This document shows positions 43,319 through 52,769 of a stretch of DNA of 64,000 nt, in pieces. The notes under the pieces were generated by a model. That model worked only from the letters and a program-made list of their open reading frames with translations, made no database searches and had not been told where the DNA came from. The position numbers were made by a program, and so were the translations under genes. The DNA comes from Phytophthora sp. 'mugwort' (lineage: Eukaryota > Oomycota > Peronosporomycetes > Peronosporales > Peronosporaceae). Location: NCBI GenBank assembly GCA_033558025.1, contig JAUCEF010000004.1, positions 1,178,001 to 1,242,000 on the forward strand. Reading direction: 5' to 3'. Within the stretch, counting starts at the first letter, position 1. Every line of letters starts with the position of its first letter.

Positions 43319-43463
43319 ACTACGACCCAACATGTATCGGGTAAATAAGAGTAAATTTTAATTTTTTTAAAGGTATGAAAAAGTGTGTGAAGCTGTCTGA
43401 AGTAACAAAAAAAAGAATGGCAAAATTGTCAGGTTTGTGAGCAAAATATTTTGTTTTTGCGTC

Positions 43464-43922
43464 ATGAAAGTCGAAGCGGGACAAGAGGATAATGGCGCGG
43501 GCGCGACAGCTTTATCGGAGATGAACGCGGCGTTCGCCGGCTGCCTGTCGCTCGTATGCCCGCCTATACAGTACCCTCCACACAGCCGCTTTAATCCAGT
43601 ACGCGACGCGGCCGACACGGCGGAGATCGAGGCGCGTATGGAGGAGTTTTTCCTGCACGCCAAGCAGTTGGAGCAGCTGTTCCTGAACGATACGGCGGAC
43701 AAATTGTCGTCCATGAGCCTCGAGACGTCCAACTCCGCGGATGTGGACGCTGAAATTGCGTCCGGTCGCCAGCAGCGGAGCGAGCTAGAGCTGGAGATCC
43801 TTAACCTCGAGGCGGAGCTGGCAGAGAAGAACGACCTGATCGAGAAGTACACGGAGGTGATGCGTGGTTGGGAGGGCAAATTTAAGAGGCTAGACCACCG
43901 GATGTCCCCGGACAGAGAGTAG
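43464..43922 (+). CDS. MED28-like Mediator subunit candidate
   Basis: 152 residues from ATG 43464. The order of features resembles Mediator head subunit MED28: a short hydrophobic-aromatic start (MNAAFAGCLSLV), a variable linker, RMEEFFLHAKQLEQLFLNDT (compare the F-x-x-x-A-R/K-Q-x-E-x-x-F-L pattern), then LEAELAEKNDLIEKYTEVMR followed by GWEGKF, matching the L-x-x-K-D-x-L-I-x-K-x-x-x-x-x-x-x-W signature. Mediator bridges activators and RNA polymerase II. The call rests on pattern and length only, and another small coiled-coil protein is possible. It is convergent with the aminotransferase, 95 bp away. Confidence 0.5.
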   Translation: MKVEAGQEDNGAGATALSEMNAAFAGCLSLVCPPIQYPPHSRFNPVRDAADTAEIEARMEEFFLHAKQLEQLFLNDTADKLSSMSLETSNSADVDAEIASGRQQRSELELEILNLEAELAEKNDLIEKYTEVMRGWEGKFKRLDHRMSPDRE

Positions 43923-44017
43923 AGAAAGAAGTGAGACCAAAGAGGAGAAAGAACATGAAAACCAGCTACTTTTTGATGTCGTGTCGGTCTAGCTGCAAGC
44001 ACACGCCTACAAAAAGC

Positions 44018-45124
44018 TTACTGAAGCGGCTCCCAGGCCTTGAGCAGCACGGCTGTCTGCTCCGGGCTGCGGACAGCAATACGCACGAAGGTGGGGAGGT
44101 TGTAGCCGGGTTTGCCACTGCGCACAGGTACGCCGTGTTCCTTGGCCAGCTTGCAGGCCTCTTCGCATGTGGCGACAGACTTGGTGTCGAGCCAGACCCA
44201 TGACAGGAAAGGCTTGCCGAAGAATTCCCACGTGGGGAAGCGCTTGGTCAGTTGCTCCACAGCGTTAGCGCGCCACTTGGGTGTAACATCCCACGTCTCC
44301 TGCAGATACGCGTCGTCCTTGACAACAGCAGACACGAAGGCCAGCGCCATGGAGTTGACAGACCACGGCACCTGCTTGCGCTTGATCTCCGCGGCGTGCT
44401 CAGGCGTGGGGGCCACGACGCTGCCGATGCGCAGACCCGTGCAGGACCAAATCTTGGTCCAGCTCGTCATGACCCAGACGTTGATGCGGCGGGTCTCGCT
44501 GAGCTTCTTGACCCACTCACGCTGATGGATGAGCGAGTCATCGCGCCACTTGGGACCCACCCACGGCTGCATGCTCTCGTCGATGATGATGGTGTGGTTG
44601 TCGGGGCAGTTGGTCTCAATGTAGCCCTTCATCTCCTCCACCTTCATGTAGTCGCCCGTGGGGTTCGTGGGGTTCACCAGACAGGTCAGTGCTGCCTTGC
44701 GGTCGTTCCAAGCCAGCGTCTCGCGGCCGTCAGCCTTGCTGGAGCGCTCGTACTCCTTGTACTGCGTGACGGTGCCTCCTGGGCGCCAGCCACCGCGCTG
44801 CACGCTGCGGATCACCAGGTCGATGAGCTCGCTGGCACCGTTGCCCATGAGCAGCAACGGCAGGTTCTGCTGCCAACTCTCAGGCCATAGGAACTCGGCC
44901 AAGTGGCTGATGGCCGGCTGGAAGTCAGCGGGCGGGTAGTGGTGCACAGTGCTCATGGCCTTCGTGGCGGCCTCCAGCGCCTGCTTAGGCGTTCCCAGCG
45001 CGTTCGTGGTCACGCTAAAGTCCTCGGCAAAGTTGGCCAGGAACTTCCAGTCCTGGCCGCCATGGAACGTCTGCGTGGCTGCGTCCCACACGGCAGCGGA
45101 AGCGGAGGAAGAAGAAGACGCCAT
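44018..45124 (-). CDS. PLP-dependent class I/II aminotransferase
   Basis: 368 residues, intronless. Fold-type I features: NGASELIDLVIRSV, CLVNPTNPTGDY (substrate/PLP ring contact), IIIDESMQPW (Asp to the pyridine nitrogen), TSWTKIWSCTGLRIGSVVAP with the Schiff-base Lys at about residue 224, and a late RIAVRSPEQT region with the carboxylate-binding Arg. The size and the motifs TSxTKxxxxxGLRIG resemble histidinol-phosphate aminotransferase and CobD-like enzymes, but the substrate is not determined. There is no clear targeting peptide, only a Ser/Ala stretch (MASSSSSASAAV). It is divergent from the DHHC gene, with 298 bp between starts. Confidence 0.85.
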   Translation of the reverse strand: MASSSSSASAAVWDAATQTFHGGQDWKFLANFAEDFSVTTNALGTPKQALEAATKAMSTVHHYPPADFQPAISHLAEFLWPESWQQNLPLLLMGNGASELIDLVIRSVQRGGWRPGGTVTQYKEYERSSKADGRETLAWNDRKAALTCLVNPTNPTGDYMKVEEMKGYIETNCPDNHTIIIDESMQPWVGPKWRDDSLIHQREWVKKLSETRRINVWVMTSWTKIWSCTGLRIGSVVAPTPEHAAEIKRKQVPWSVNSMALAFVSAVVKDDAYLQETWDVTPKWRANAVEQLTKRFPTWEFFGKPFLSWVWLDTKSVATCEEACKLAKEHGVPVRSGKPGYNLPTFVRIAVRSPEQTAVLLKAWEPLQ

Positions 45125-45184
45125 CGGATCTCTCGACGTGACGGTGAATGGACATGCATAGGGAAAACCAGCAGCTCCCCCGAT

Positions 45185-45191
45185 CGAATGA
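45185..45191 (-). promoter_or_regulatory. initiator candidate for the aminotransferase
   Basis: TCATTCG on the - strand (context ACGTCATTCGATCGG) matches the oomycete initiator core and lies about 60 nt upstream of the start codon. Confidence 0.35.
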
Positions 45192-45383
45192 CGTCGGATA
45201 GTGACTAGCTGAGTTTTCTACCGACAGTCTGCTCTGTTCCACCCTGCAAGTCGCGCATCAGTGGATCCTTCAAGGCCGCGCGGGATCTTCCCACACTCCA
45301 GTTCTCTCTCACTGGCAGCACGCGGATGCCGCCTCGTCGATAACAGTCCTTCTCCGTTTACTAGTAATCTCAACCCATCAACC

Positions 45384-45415
<32 letters not shown>
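45384..45415 (+). repeat. GA microsatellite in the DHHC leader
   Basis: A 32-nt purine run of mostly GA dinucleotides, with one AAA interruption, ends 7 nt before the DHHC start codon. It likely lies in the 5' UTR and could vary in length between strains. Confidence 0.85.
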
Positions 45416-45422
45416 CGAAGCA

Positions 45423-47678
45423 ATGCGAGCAGCTCCCAAGGCTGACGCGGCCACCGAGTTGACGCCGCTGATCGGTGGGCCCACGTCCGGCTCGGGCTCC
45501 GGTTCGCGCTCCAACTCAGGCTCGGGCGCGCCACTGCTTTCTCCAAGCTACGCGGCGTCGTCCCCGTCGTCCTCGGCTTTCTCGCCGTTTGCCATCAGCA
45601 GACCCAGTGAGGAGCCCGAGGAGGACCGCAAGGCGGCGTCTCCGCCTCGCTCATCCAACCTGTCGGTGTTGCTGCCGCAGCATGAAGACGACGAGCCCCA
45701 GAGCGAGGAAGACGAGGCTTCTGAGAGCCAGTACGCGTACTTTGCGTCCCCAGCCAAGGTGCTTGGCTCGGCTTGTGTCAAAGGAGACTATTTCCAAGCC
45801 CAAAGCGCCGTGGAGATGGCCATTAGCAAGGCGGTTCAAGCTGCTGAGAGACAGGAGCAGATACAGGAGGAAAAGCACGCGGAGAGAGCTATCACTGAAG
45901 CCACGAGGCGACGAGTAGCCGAGAATGTGTTCCGTCTATTGACGGTGCATGAAGCACGACACCAAATGAACGCGCTGCATCTCGCTGTGCTGTATGAACA
46001 TCCGACGGTTGTGGCGTACCTGGTGTCTGTAGCCAAGAAGTATTTCCCAAGAGATAGAGACGCGCTGATGAAGATGAAGAGCGGAGACAAGCAACGGCAC
46101 ATTCATTTGCGTGGACGACAGACGAATGGACACGGGAACCCGGAGTGTGCATCAGATAAAGACGAATTGGAATTGATAGACGAAGAGACCAACAGCAATG
46201 CGAGCACCGAGACACAGGAACAGGAGCAAGAGGAACGCTCGTGTGGCACACTACAGGATTTCCTAGACAGTCGTTGTGGAGAATCGAAGCACCGCGCGAC
46301 AGCTTTGATGCTGTGCACGTCCGTAGCATGCGCAATGACGCTGATTGACTCTGGAGCTTCACTGGATGCCAGGAACTCGTCGGGAATGACGGCAATGCAC
46401 TACGCGGCCAGCACAGGTAACGCTGCTTTTGTGAGTCTGTTGGTGTACCGTGGAGCGGACGTGAACCAAACCGACAATCGCGGAGCGACGGCCTTGCACT
46501 GGGCTGTATTCGAGGGGTTCCAATACACTGCGATGCTGCTTGTCGGGTACAAAGCGGACCAGAAGATTTGTGATTCCGAGAAGCAGACGCCGCTCATGAT
46601 CGCTAGCGCTCTTGGAGACGCCTTCCTGGCTAAACAACTTGTCGTCGAAGGAGCACCTTTGAACGCTAAGGATAAACACGGTAGAAGAGCGATGGATATT
46701 GCGCGACAAGGCGCACACTTTGACACAGCAAGCGCTTTAAAAGCTGGTGCATCGGATCGTTTGGTTGCTTGGGCGTCGCGCAAAGGCGCCTCTGTGCTCT
46801 TTTTTTTTGGAATGGTGCTTTCCACAGCGACTTTGTCGCTGGTTTTTGCAGTACCGTGTCTGCCTCCCCAAACTCCAAGGCAAACTGTGCGGTACCAGAC
46901 ACTGGGGCTGGCATTTTTGATTGTTACGTGCATTATGTACGTGTACGTTTGCATGAAGGATCCGGGATACATTCCACGCTCTACACGCCCCGCGTACGAC
47001 CTGTTGGCGACGGAAGAGAATGCTGTACCGTGTCCGACGTGTGTGACACACAAGCCACAGCGCTCGAAGCACTGCTCTGCCTGCAGACGCTGCGTGTACC
47101 GCTTTGATCACCATTGTCCATGGATTAACAATTGTGTGGGGATTGGCAACCACCGCAGCTTCCTGATTTTCCTAATGACACTGGCAAGTTTCTGCTTCAC
47201 GATCGGCACAATATCGCTCTGCAGTTTGCTCGGCCGTATTCCTCTACACCCACCTACTCCTAGTGACCTGGGGAATACTGCACTGTGGCCGTGGCGATGG
47301 TTGCAACCGCCTGAGTGGGCGCTAGCTGGAGGAGTTCACTCACACTCGGAGTCATCAACATTGCTGCTTCACGGTATCCACGCCGTCCTGCTGCTCTGTG
47401 CGACTGTCTTTGGCTTACCGACGGCGACGTTGCTGCTCATCCAACTGCGCAATGTGAGCCGCAATTTAACAACGAACGAAGTGTTTAATAAGGACAAGTA
47501 TCCTTATTTGAAGACACCTTTGGATGAGTTTTACAACCCGTTCGATCGCGGTTGCGCTCATAACTTTGCGGAAGTTTGTCGCGGCGATATCCCGATCAAG
47601 GAGGATGAGGGTGAATTCGATGAGATGACGAGTTCCGTATTGCAGGAACACGACGCCAGCACTTTGAGCGCACGGTAG
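45423..47678 (+). CDS. ankyrin-repeat DHHC palmitoyltransferase
   Basis: 751 residues from ATG 45423. The first 130 residues are Ser/Pro/Glu-rich. Ankyrin repeats span about residues 175-440 (NALHLAVLYEHPTVVAYLVS, SGMTAMHYAASTGNAAFVSL, GATALHWAVFEGFQYTAMLL). Two membrane helices follow (about 459-483 and 495-515), then the cysteine-rich domain CPTCVTHKPQRSKHCSAC and the catalytic DHHCPWINNCVG near residue 560, two more helices, the TTxE motif in NLTTNEVFN and an NPFDRGCAHNF tail. This is the HIP14/ZDHHC17-type layout. It attaches palmitate to protein cysteines at Golgi or endosomal membranes, with the ankyrins recruiting substrates. Confidence 0.95.
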   Translation: MRAAPKADAATELTPLIGGPTSGSGSGSRSNSGSGAPLLSPSYAASSPSSSAFSPFAISRPSEEPEEDRKAASPPRSSNLSVLLPQHEDDEPQSEEDEASESQYAYFASPAKVLGSACVKGDYFQAQSAVEMAISKAVQAAERQEQIQEEKHAERAITEATRRRVAENVFRLLTVHEARHQMNALHLAVLYEHPTVVAYLVSVAKKYFPRDRDALMKMKSGDKQRHIHLRGRQTNGHGNPECASDKDELELIDEETNSNASTETQEQEQEERSCGTLQDFLDSRCGESKHRATALMLCTSVACAMTLIDSGASLDARNSSGMTAMHYAASTGNAAFVSLLVYRGADVNQTDNRGATALHWAVFEGFQYTAMLLVGYKADQKICDSEKQTPLMIASALGDAFLAKQLVVEGAPLNAKDKHGRRAMDIARQGAHFDTASALKAGASDRLVAWASRKGASVLFFFGMVLSTATLSLVFAVPCLPPQTPRQTVRYQTLGLAFLIVTCIMYVYVCMKDPGYIPRSTRPAYDLLATEENAVPCPTCVTHKPQRSKHCSACRRCVYRFDHHCPWINNCVGIGNHRSFLIFLMTLASFCFTIGTISLCSLLGRIPLHPPTPSDLGNTALWPWRWLQPPEWALAGGVHSHSESSTLLLHGIHAVLLLCATVFGLPTATLLLIQLRNVSRNLTTNEVFNKDKYPYLKTPLDEFYNPFDRGCAHNFAEVCRGDIPIKEDEGEFDEMTSSVLQEHDASTLSAR

Positions 47679-48328
47679 AATGGTGGCGGCAAGCTTGTGA
47701 CGTGATTTTTTTTTGCCGATTTGGACATCGGAGACCTAAAACTCGAGGCTGTGTCGTGTACAAAGAGAAGGTTCGCAAGCTAACGCACAAGTCATAATTA
47801 AAGGAATACTACACGCTATTGATGATGCGGATGTCCTTCTTACTACTAATGTCTTACCCCACATACTTCGCCTGGGCACAAATTCTAGTACAGTACAATG
47901 CTTCTAGAATTTTTGTCTGGTATTGAACTTGTGCTGATTAGTTCAATCGAATATGTCTTTGATTTTTGAAACTCGAATATTCAAATAAAACAGCTACGCA
48001 GGTAAGACGGTGCGAAACACATGACTATATATATTTTTTTGCTTTTAGGATTTACGTTAAGGTACTGTACGCTGCACTACGATCGACAACCAATTTTATA
48101 GAACTGTTAAAGTATGACATAACGTTGCAGGAACGCCATTTTCACCCAGCGAAATGTTTTTCTTCCACCTCTTGCTCGCGGGATCTAGGCCAAGCCGAAT
48201 CGACACTTGACACGGCAGAGCTGATCACTGTTTTAGTGTATTGCAACAACATCCTAGCAAAAGGCAAAGCTATTCCAGCTTCTATCTAGTCATGCTACCA
48301 CCCACATGTTATAGATACATCACACCTG
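47679..48328. other. intergenic, AT-rich, nothing recognised
   Basis: The 650 bp between the DHHC gene and the convergent APC15-like gene contain only short open frames. It likely holds both 3' UTRs. Confidence 0.5.
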
Positions 48329-48874
48329 TCAATGCCAGTCGCTCGGAGGTGGTAGTTCCTCTTCCATCTCCATCGAGTCGTCTCCGGACTCATTATCCCG
48401 TGCAAACGAGTCCTCTCCTCTGTGGTGTCCTTCTCCCCGTACAATGGTCGCTCTACTCGTGGTCTCCTCTTCTTCCTCTTCTTCCTCTTCCATCATCATT
48501 TCGTCCTCATCCATATCTTCCTCTTCTTCCTCGTCGTCGTCCTCACCCTCGGACGAACTCGAGCGCATGAACGGAATATCCGATCCTGACGGAGCCTCAT
48601 CGCTTCTGAGACTGTCGGCGCCTGTGGCTATCGCCTGCTGCGCCACGTTGCCGACGCTATCGCGGTGGAACTTGACGCCGATTGGTACTGCCGCTTGGCT
48701 GTTCACCAGCTCCTGCACCACGTTTTCCAGCGCTAATTCCTCGCACTCGAGCTCGTCCAGGTCTTGAGCATACGCGTCCGCTTCGCCGACTCGGAATGCG
48801 CCACCACTGGCCCCGTATAGCTCGGTGATGCGTGGCGTCAGCGTCGGGAACTGCCCTACGCCGCCGAACTCCAT
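48329..48874 (-). CDS. APC15/Mnd2-like acidic protein candidate
   Basis: 181 residues from ATG 48874. The N-terminus reads MEFGGVGQFPTLTPRITELY, followed by a helical stretch and NSQAAVPIGVKF, then a Ser-rich spacer and a long Asp/Glu run (EEEEEDMDEDEMMMEEEEEE). Vertebrate APC15 has the same plan: a short FPxLxPRVTE-like start, a helix, a VPIG box, and a very acidic C-terminus. APC15 helps the anaphase-promoting complex turn over the mitotic checkpoint complex. The match is by motif order only. Low-complexity acidic tails are common, so the N-terminal half carries the assignment. Confidence 0.5.
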   Translation of the reverse strand: MEFGGVGQFPTLTPRITELYGASGGAFRVGEADAYAQDLDELECEELALENVVQELVNSQAAVPIGVKFHRDSVGNVAQQAIATGADSLRSDEAPSGSDIPFMRSSSSEGEDDDEEEEEDMDEDEMMMEEEEEEEEETTSRATIVRGEGHHRGEDSFARDNESGDDSMEMEEELPPPSDWH

Positions 48875-49519
48875 GACCACAAAAGTGACTCACTTTTAGA
48901 ATTGGCACACGTTGCTGCGCCCAACTCGCCGCGTCACATTTTTAGCTTAAGTTTACGTTTTGTATTGAATGCCTCACATCACAGTTAACCCTAACCTCTC
49001 GGGGACCGATGGCATCGCGGTCTTGGGCTTTGCTTCGCAAAGGCAGTCGCTGGGCTCCTGCGATAAAAAGATTCTACGTTCGGCCCGCTACAGTGCTCGG
49101 CTCGCTGGAAAGCTCGGCGCTGGGCCCGCCTCTGCAAATACCGCGCGTGGGTGTGGTGGCTACGCGCGCTCACAACCGCTCTCCTCCGTTGGTCGTTTTA
49201 TGTGACATTCGCCCCCTCCTTTTTCAGTTGGGTGCAGTACTTACTCACTTTTTAATTTTGAAGAAGCATACATTTGTTGGTTGAAGATTTTGCTTTCCTC
49301 CAATATAGAATTGTTTTGAGCAGTCATAACACAGATCACTCACTGCCTCGTCGCACATCGAAGCTTATATGCGCTAACAGTTTAAGAGCAAGGCAAGAAG
49401 CACTTCATTTAATAAACTTCCCTCTCAATATAAAATAAAGTGTGCACCGCAACAAAAAGAGCATGCCAGCGCTGCACTAGCACATGCAGAAGATTAAGGT
49501 TCCAAGAGCGCAGCCTTCC
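48875..49519. other. intergenic region, nothing recognised
   Basis: Contains the APC15-like promoter and the 3' flank of the SYLF gene. Frames at 48969-49284 overlap on both strands and lack motifs, so they are not called. Confidence 0.45.
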
Positions 49520-50713
49520 CTACGCTGCCGGGTTCGTTGATGCCGAAGCAATGAGCTGACTAGTGTTGCGTCGCCCGGAATGGACGCTCACGCTATAGAC
49601 CAGCAGGTTCCCGCAGTTGGCGCACACGTTCGGGTTGTTTTCGGAGGTGTGGACGTGACCACACGCGTCGCACACCATACCGGTGTATGTGGGCGCCAGC
49701 ACCGGAAAGCCGTTCACGTACTCACGCTGCATGCCCAGTGCCTTATCCAACGCCCTCCAGAGCGGCTCAGCCAACGGGCAAGCCACCTCTCCACTCAAAA
49801 GCTGCCGAGTAGTAACATTCGGGCCGTAACACTTCGCGTTTAGAGACTTGCGTGTGCAAATGACACCGCCAGTTAGTCCAATGCCGCCGTAAAGTCCCTT
49901 GCTGTGGCTGTACGAGTAGTTTGGCGCAATCCCACCTGCACCGACATTGAGTGAAGCGCTAGCAGCTCGGCCAATGGGTCCGACGGCAATGTCGAGCTCC
50001 GACCCCAACTGTACTTGACCATTACGTGTGAAGACTTTGACTGCACTTCTGGAGTTCAAGATGATCATATAGTTGACAACTTCGCCGCCCGCCATCATAC
50101 CGAAACCAAAACCTCCCGACGTCAAGAAGCTTGGTGCTGACCACCCTCCTGTCGTGCGTGAGATGATGAAGCCTGTTCCGATCTTGCCCGAAAACAGAAA
50201 GCCCAACTTGTACATGGTCACAAACACTAGACCATATGCTTCCGCCAGTAGCTCATGAGGAATCGACTGGTCTTTAAGCAGCTTCGGGGACAGGAACGTC
50301 TCGACCACTCGGGCCGCATTGTCCATCTCTTTCTTCAGCTTGGCCGTGGCCTTCACGCTCATGGTGTGGCCGTTGCCCGGCAGGTGCGAGCGCATGGACT
50401 GCATGACTGCCAGCGAGTTGGAGCGCTCCCGAAGAGCCGCTGCCGCCTCTTCCGGTGTTAAACGCGGCGCAGCTTCCGACGCCTCCCGATTCAGCAGCAC
50501 GTCGTCAGCGGTGTCGGCCCTGGCGAACGTCACTCGTTGTTGTTCCTCTCGCTCCTGCTTCTGCTGCAAGATCAGAGCCTTGGTGGACGGCTTGCGCATG
50601 GGGTGCGGAGGCCGCTGCGACGCGGCGCTGCTGAAGGAAGACGCCGCGGAGCCATTTTTGGACGGCGGAATTCCTTGACTCGTAGGCGCGGCGTACGTGG
50701 AGTTCATCATCAT
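49520..50713 (-). CDS. SYLF-domain (Ysc84/SH3YL1-type) protein with C-terminal zinc ribbon
   Basis: 397 residues, intronless. The N-terminal 125 residues are Ser/Ala/Pro-rich with an Arg/Gln helix (QQKQEREEQQR). The SYLF (DUF500) domain spans about residues 125-335, with FVTMYKLGFLFSGKIGTGFI, GGWSAPSFLTSGGFGFGMMA, GRAASASLNVGAGG and YSYSHSKGLYGGIGLTGGV. SYLF domains bind phosphoinositides and actin in endocytosis. Instead of an SH3 domain, the C-terminus has CDACGHVHTSENNPNVCANC, a four-cysteine ribbon or degenerate FYVE-like finger. A FYVE-SYLF partnership is known in plants and protists. Start chosen at the first of three Met codons. Confidence 0.88.
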   Translation of the reverse strand: MMMNSTYAAPTSQGIPPSKNGSAASSFSSAASQRPPHPMRKPSTKALILQQKQEREEQQRVTFARADTADDVLLNREASEAAPRLTPEEAAAALRERSNSLAVMQSMRSHLPGNGHTMSVKATAKLKKEMDNAARVVETFLSPKLLKDQSIPHELLAEAYGLVFVTMYKLGFLFSGKIGTGFIISRTTGGWSAPSFLTSGGFGFGMMAGGEVVNYMIILNSRSAVKVFTRNGQVQLGSELDIAVGPIGRAASASLNVGAGGIAPNYSYSHSKGLYGGIGLTGGVICTRKSLNAKCYGPNVTTRQLLSGEVACPLAEPLWRALDKALGMQREYVNGFPVLAPTYTGMVCDACGHVHTSENNPNVCANCGNLLVYSVSVHSGRRNTSQLIASASTNPAA

Positions 50714-51521
50714 GGCCAGGGCGAGGGAGGTCTCGGAGTTGCGATGTCCGCTCGAGTAACTGCGATGAATGCCGGCAGCCTTTCGTGTTCAATAAACTCT
50801 CGCTCTTTTTCTGAGCATAGAGCGATGGAAATAGACAGCCGACGGATTTCTAAAAGCTTTTAGCCAATGAGCGCGGCTTGGTTAGGCAGCGAAAAGGTTC
50901 GTCCGACCCGTGCTTCTGCAGCGACCTCAGGTTGTAGGAGCTCTCAGGTTACACTGGTGAGCTGGATCTTGTACTACATGTTACATGCAGTATGATGACG
51001 TACATGCCGTGTTTTGTCATTTATTTCCCCTGGCGTTGGTTTGCTTAGTTCTGTCATCGTTTATCGTCGACCGAATTGATCACAGACTACAGCATAGAAC
51101 GCCGCCTTGAATCTTTCATAACACACTGACCCATGGTGGGCGGGTACGGTGATGATCACTAAAGGAGATCTACGCTTGGTAAGGTCGACCTGCTGACACA
51201 AATGCCTCCTCCACCTTTTTGCGTGTTTTTGTTGTTGTTTATTTGTGTACTTAACGGCCACCCTGCCTGCAACCGCGCAAACTCAGCCTCACACCACATC
51301 AGACGTCCTGAATCCACAAAGTCGCACGGCTGCACGACGCCCTCTTGCTGTTGTACCTGCCTGACTACCTGGTGAAACGACCGCGCCTTCATTCACTGAG
51401 AGGTAGGCCTATTCCCAGCAGCTATCCTTTCTTTCAGACCCGTATCCGCAGTCAGCCCGTCCGATTGATTCATAGCGAGGAGAGCGGCGCTGCATGGGAG
51501 CTCTGATTTACTGTCCGCCAC
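50714..51521. other. intergenic region, no supported gene
   Basis: About 800 bp. The - strand text GGCATTCATCGCAGTTAC near 50755-50775 could be the SYLF initiator. A - frame at 51159-51392 (MKARSFHQVVRQVQQQEGVV, with a CX10C pair) has no stop or splice arrangement that convinces me. Confidence 0.4.
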
Positions 51522-51770
51522 TTAGCTCCAGTGCGTGCGGTGTTCGGCGTCGTTGGCCGCGACGCCCCACTTGTAGGTGCCCACAAGCAGGACCGCGGAC
51601 GGGATGAGCACCAGACCGTTCTCCTTGATCTTGCGGATCGTCTTGTTCGGCATCGTCGTGATGAGGCTGCGTATCGGGTGCACCTCGTACGGCGACAGGT
51701 GGCGGGTGATGCGGCCGAACTCAGGGCTGAACTTGGACCAGAACTTGATGAGGTTCACGCTGGGCGGCAT
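51522..51770 (-). CDS. QCR8: complex III subunit QCR8 (UQCRQ)
   Basis: 82 residues from ATG 51770, the same length as mammalian UQCRQ. The sequence includes a basic N-terminus, RHLSPYEVHP (the conserved LSPYE box), TIRKIKENGLVLIPSAVLLV (the membrane helix) and GTYKWGVAANDAEHRTHW at the C-terminus. QCR8 sits in the inner mitochondrial membrane next to cytochrome b and faces the intermembrane space with its tail. The frame stays open upstream, but only this ATG gives the expected length. An initiator-like motif lies 108-121 nt upstream. Confidence 0.9.
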   Translation of the reverse strand: MPPSVNLIKFWSKFSPEFGRITRHLSPYEVHPIRSLITTMPNKTIRKIKENGLVLIPSAVLLVGTYKWGVAANDAEHRTHWS

Positions 51771-51877
51771 ATTAGTCTGAGCTGCTAGGGCTGTTCCTGT
51801 TCCTGTCGCTTCCGCTTGTGCTTCTGGTGGTGCTCTCAACGCGGGGGACGAGCGGCTAGCAGATAAAACCTCTTGCC

Positions 51878-51891
51878 AAATGTAAAGATGA
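51878..51891 (-). promoter_or_regulatory. initiator plus flanking motif of QCR8
   Basis: TCATCTTTACATTT on the - strand resembles the oomycete initiator followed by the CAWTTT flanking element. The distance to the ATG (108 nt) is long but usable, or a leader intron may exist. Confidence 0.4.
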
Positions 51892-52724
51892 GAAAAACCC
51901 TTAGGTCGGTGATACCGGTATCTACCGAAGGTGATGAATTCGCGTTTCTACGCGCACTACACCACGATTACACCAAATACATTAGTGATACAAAAGGGAG
52001 CCAAAAGCCTACTTCAGTATCAGATCAGTCAGTTTGATCACCAGAAGTGATCACCGCCAGTCTATTGACTTCCTCTTCCTTCGGCGATGCAAGCTGCCAC
52101 CGCCGCGACAATGCATCTTGTGCAGTTACGTGATTGCCATGGGTTAACTTAGGTGGATGGCTGCAGCTGGGCGTTCGGAAGTACCGGCGATCTTCCCGGA
52201 CAGGCCGTCGTCAGCCAGGGCAAAAGCTTGCCAATATCAATATCCATTGGAAATCAAAAACCGCCCGCATTGCCGCTTGGTGGTGTAATCTCGTTTCGAG
52301 CGCGACTGAAGCTGTGTTGACGTCCTAGTAAACGAACCGTTGGTTGGTTGCTGCCGCGGGCGGTTTCTCAAAAATATGACTCGTCGCCACGGCTGCAAGT
52401 TGCGGGCCTGCAACGACAGAGCGTACCTTCTTGGTCTTTATCGTACTATGTATCGCCGACAGCGTTCCCTTCATTAATATTCAACCGCAACTGCTTTCGT
52501 GCAAGTGTCTCGGGGTTTTGGCAGGATTTTGTATAGATTTTTCAACCCATGACCGGCGCGACCTCTGCCTATCCATATCTGATACGGTACTAGTGACCGT
52601 TTCCCACCTATGCTTTCATCTCACTATGTCGCTATCCTGCAATAACACATATGTCATGTTTTAGTGGTTTCGGGTATTGCCACTAGCCGGTTAAACGTCT
52701 GGAGCCCGTCTTCAGCTTTTCACA
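51892..52724. other. intergenic region, nothing recognised
   Basis: About 830 bp between divergent genes. The short frames (62-77 codons) have no motif. No repeats were recognised. Confidence 0.4.
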
Positions 52725-52739
52725 TCATTCGTCGATTTC
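52725..52739 (+). promoter_or_regulatory. initiator of the secreted acidic protein gene
   Basis: TCATTCGTCGATTTC fits the TCATTYY initiator followed by a GATTT/CAWTTT-like flanking element, 45 nt from the ATG at 52770. Confidence 0.5.
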
Positions 52740-52769
52740 CTCTTAAAGTCCGAAGTCTCAGACAAATTC

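Noticed and set aside
48987..49000. telomere-like TTAACCCTAACC word
   Set aside because: Only about one and a half units, in the middle of gene-dense DNA. Chance occurrence.
51159..51392. 77-codon - frame with a CX10C pair
   Set aside because: A CHCH-type small protein was considered, but spacing is wrong (CX9C needed), no second pair exists and no clear start or splice structure was found.
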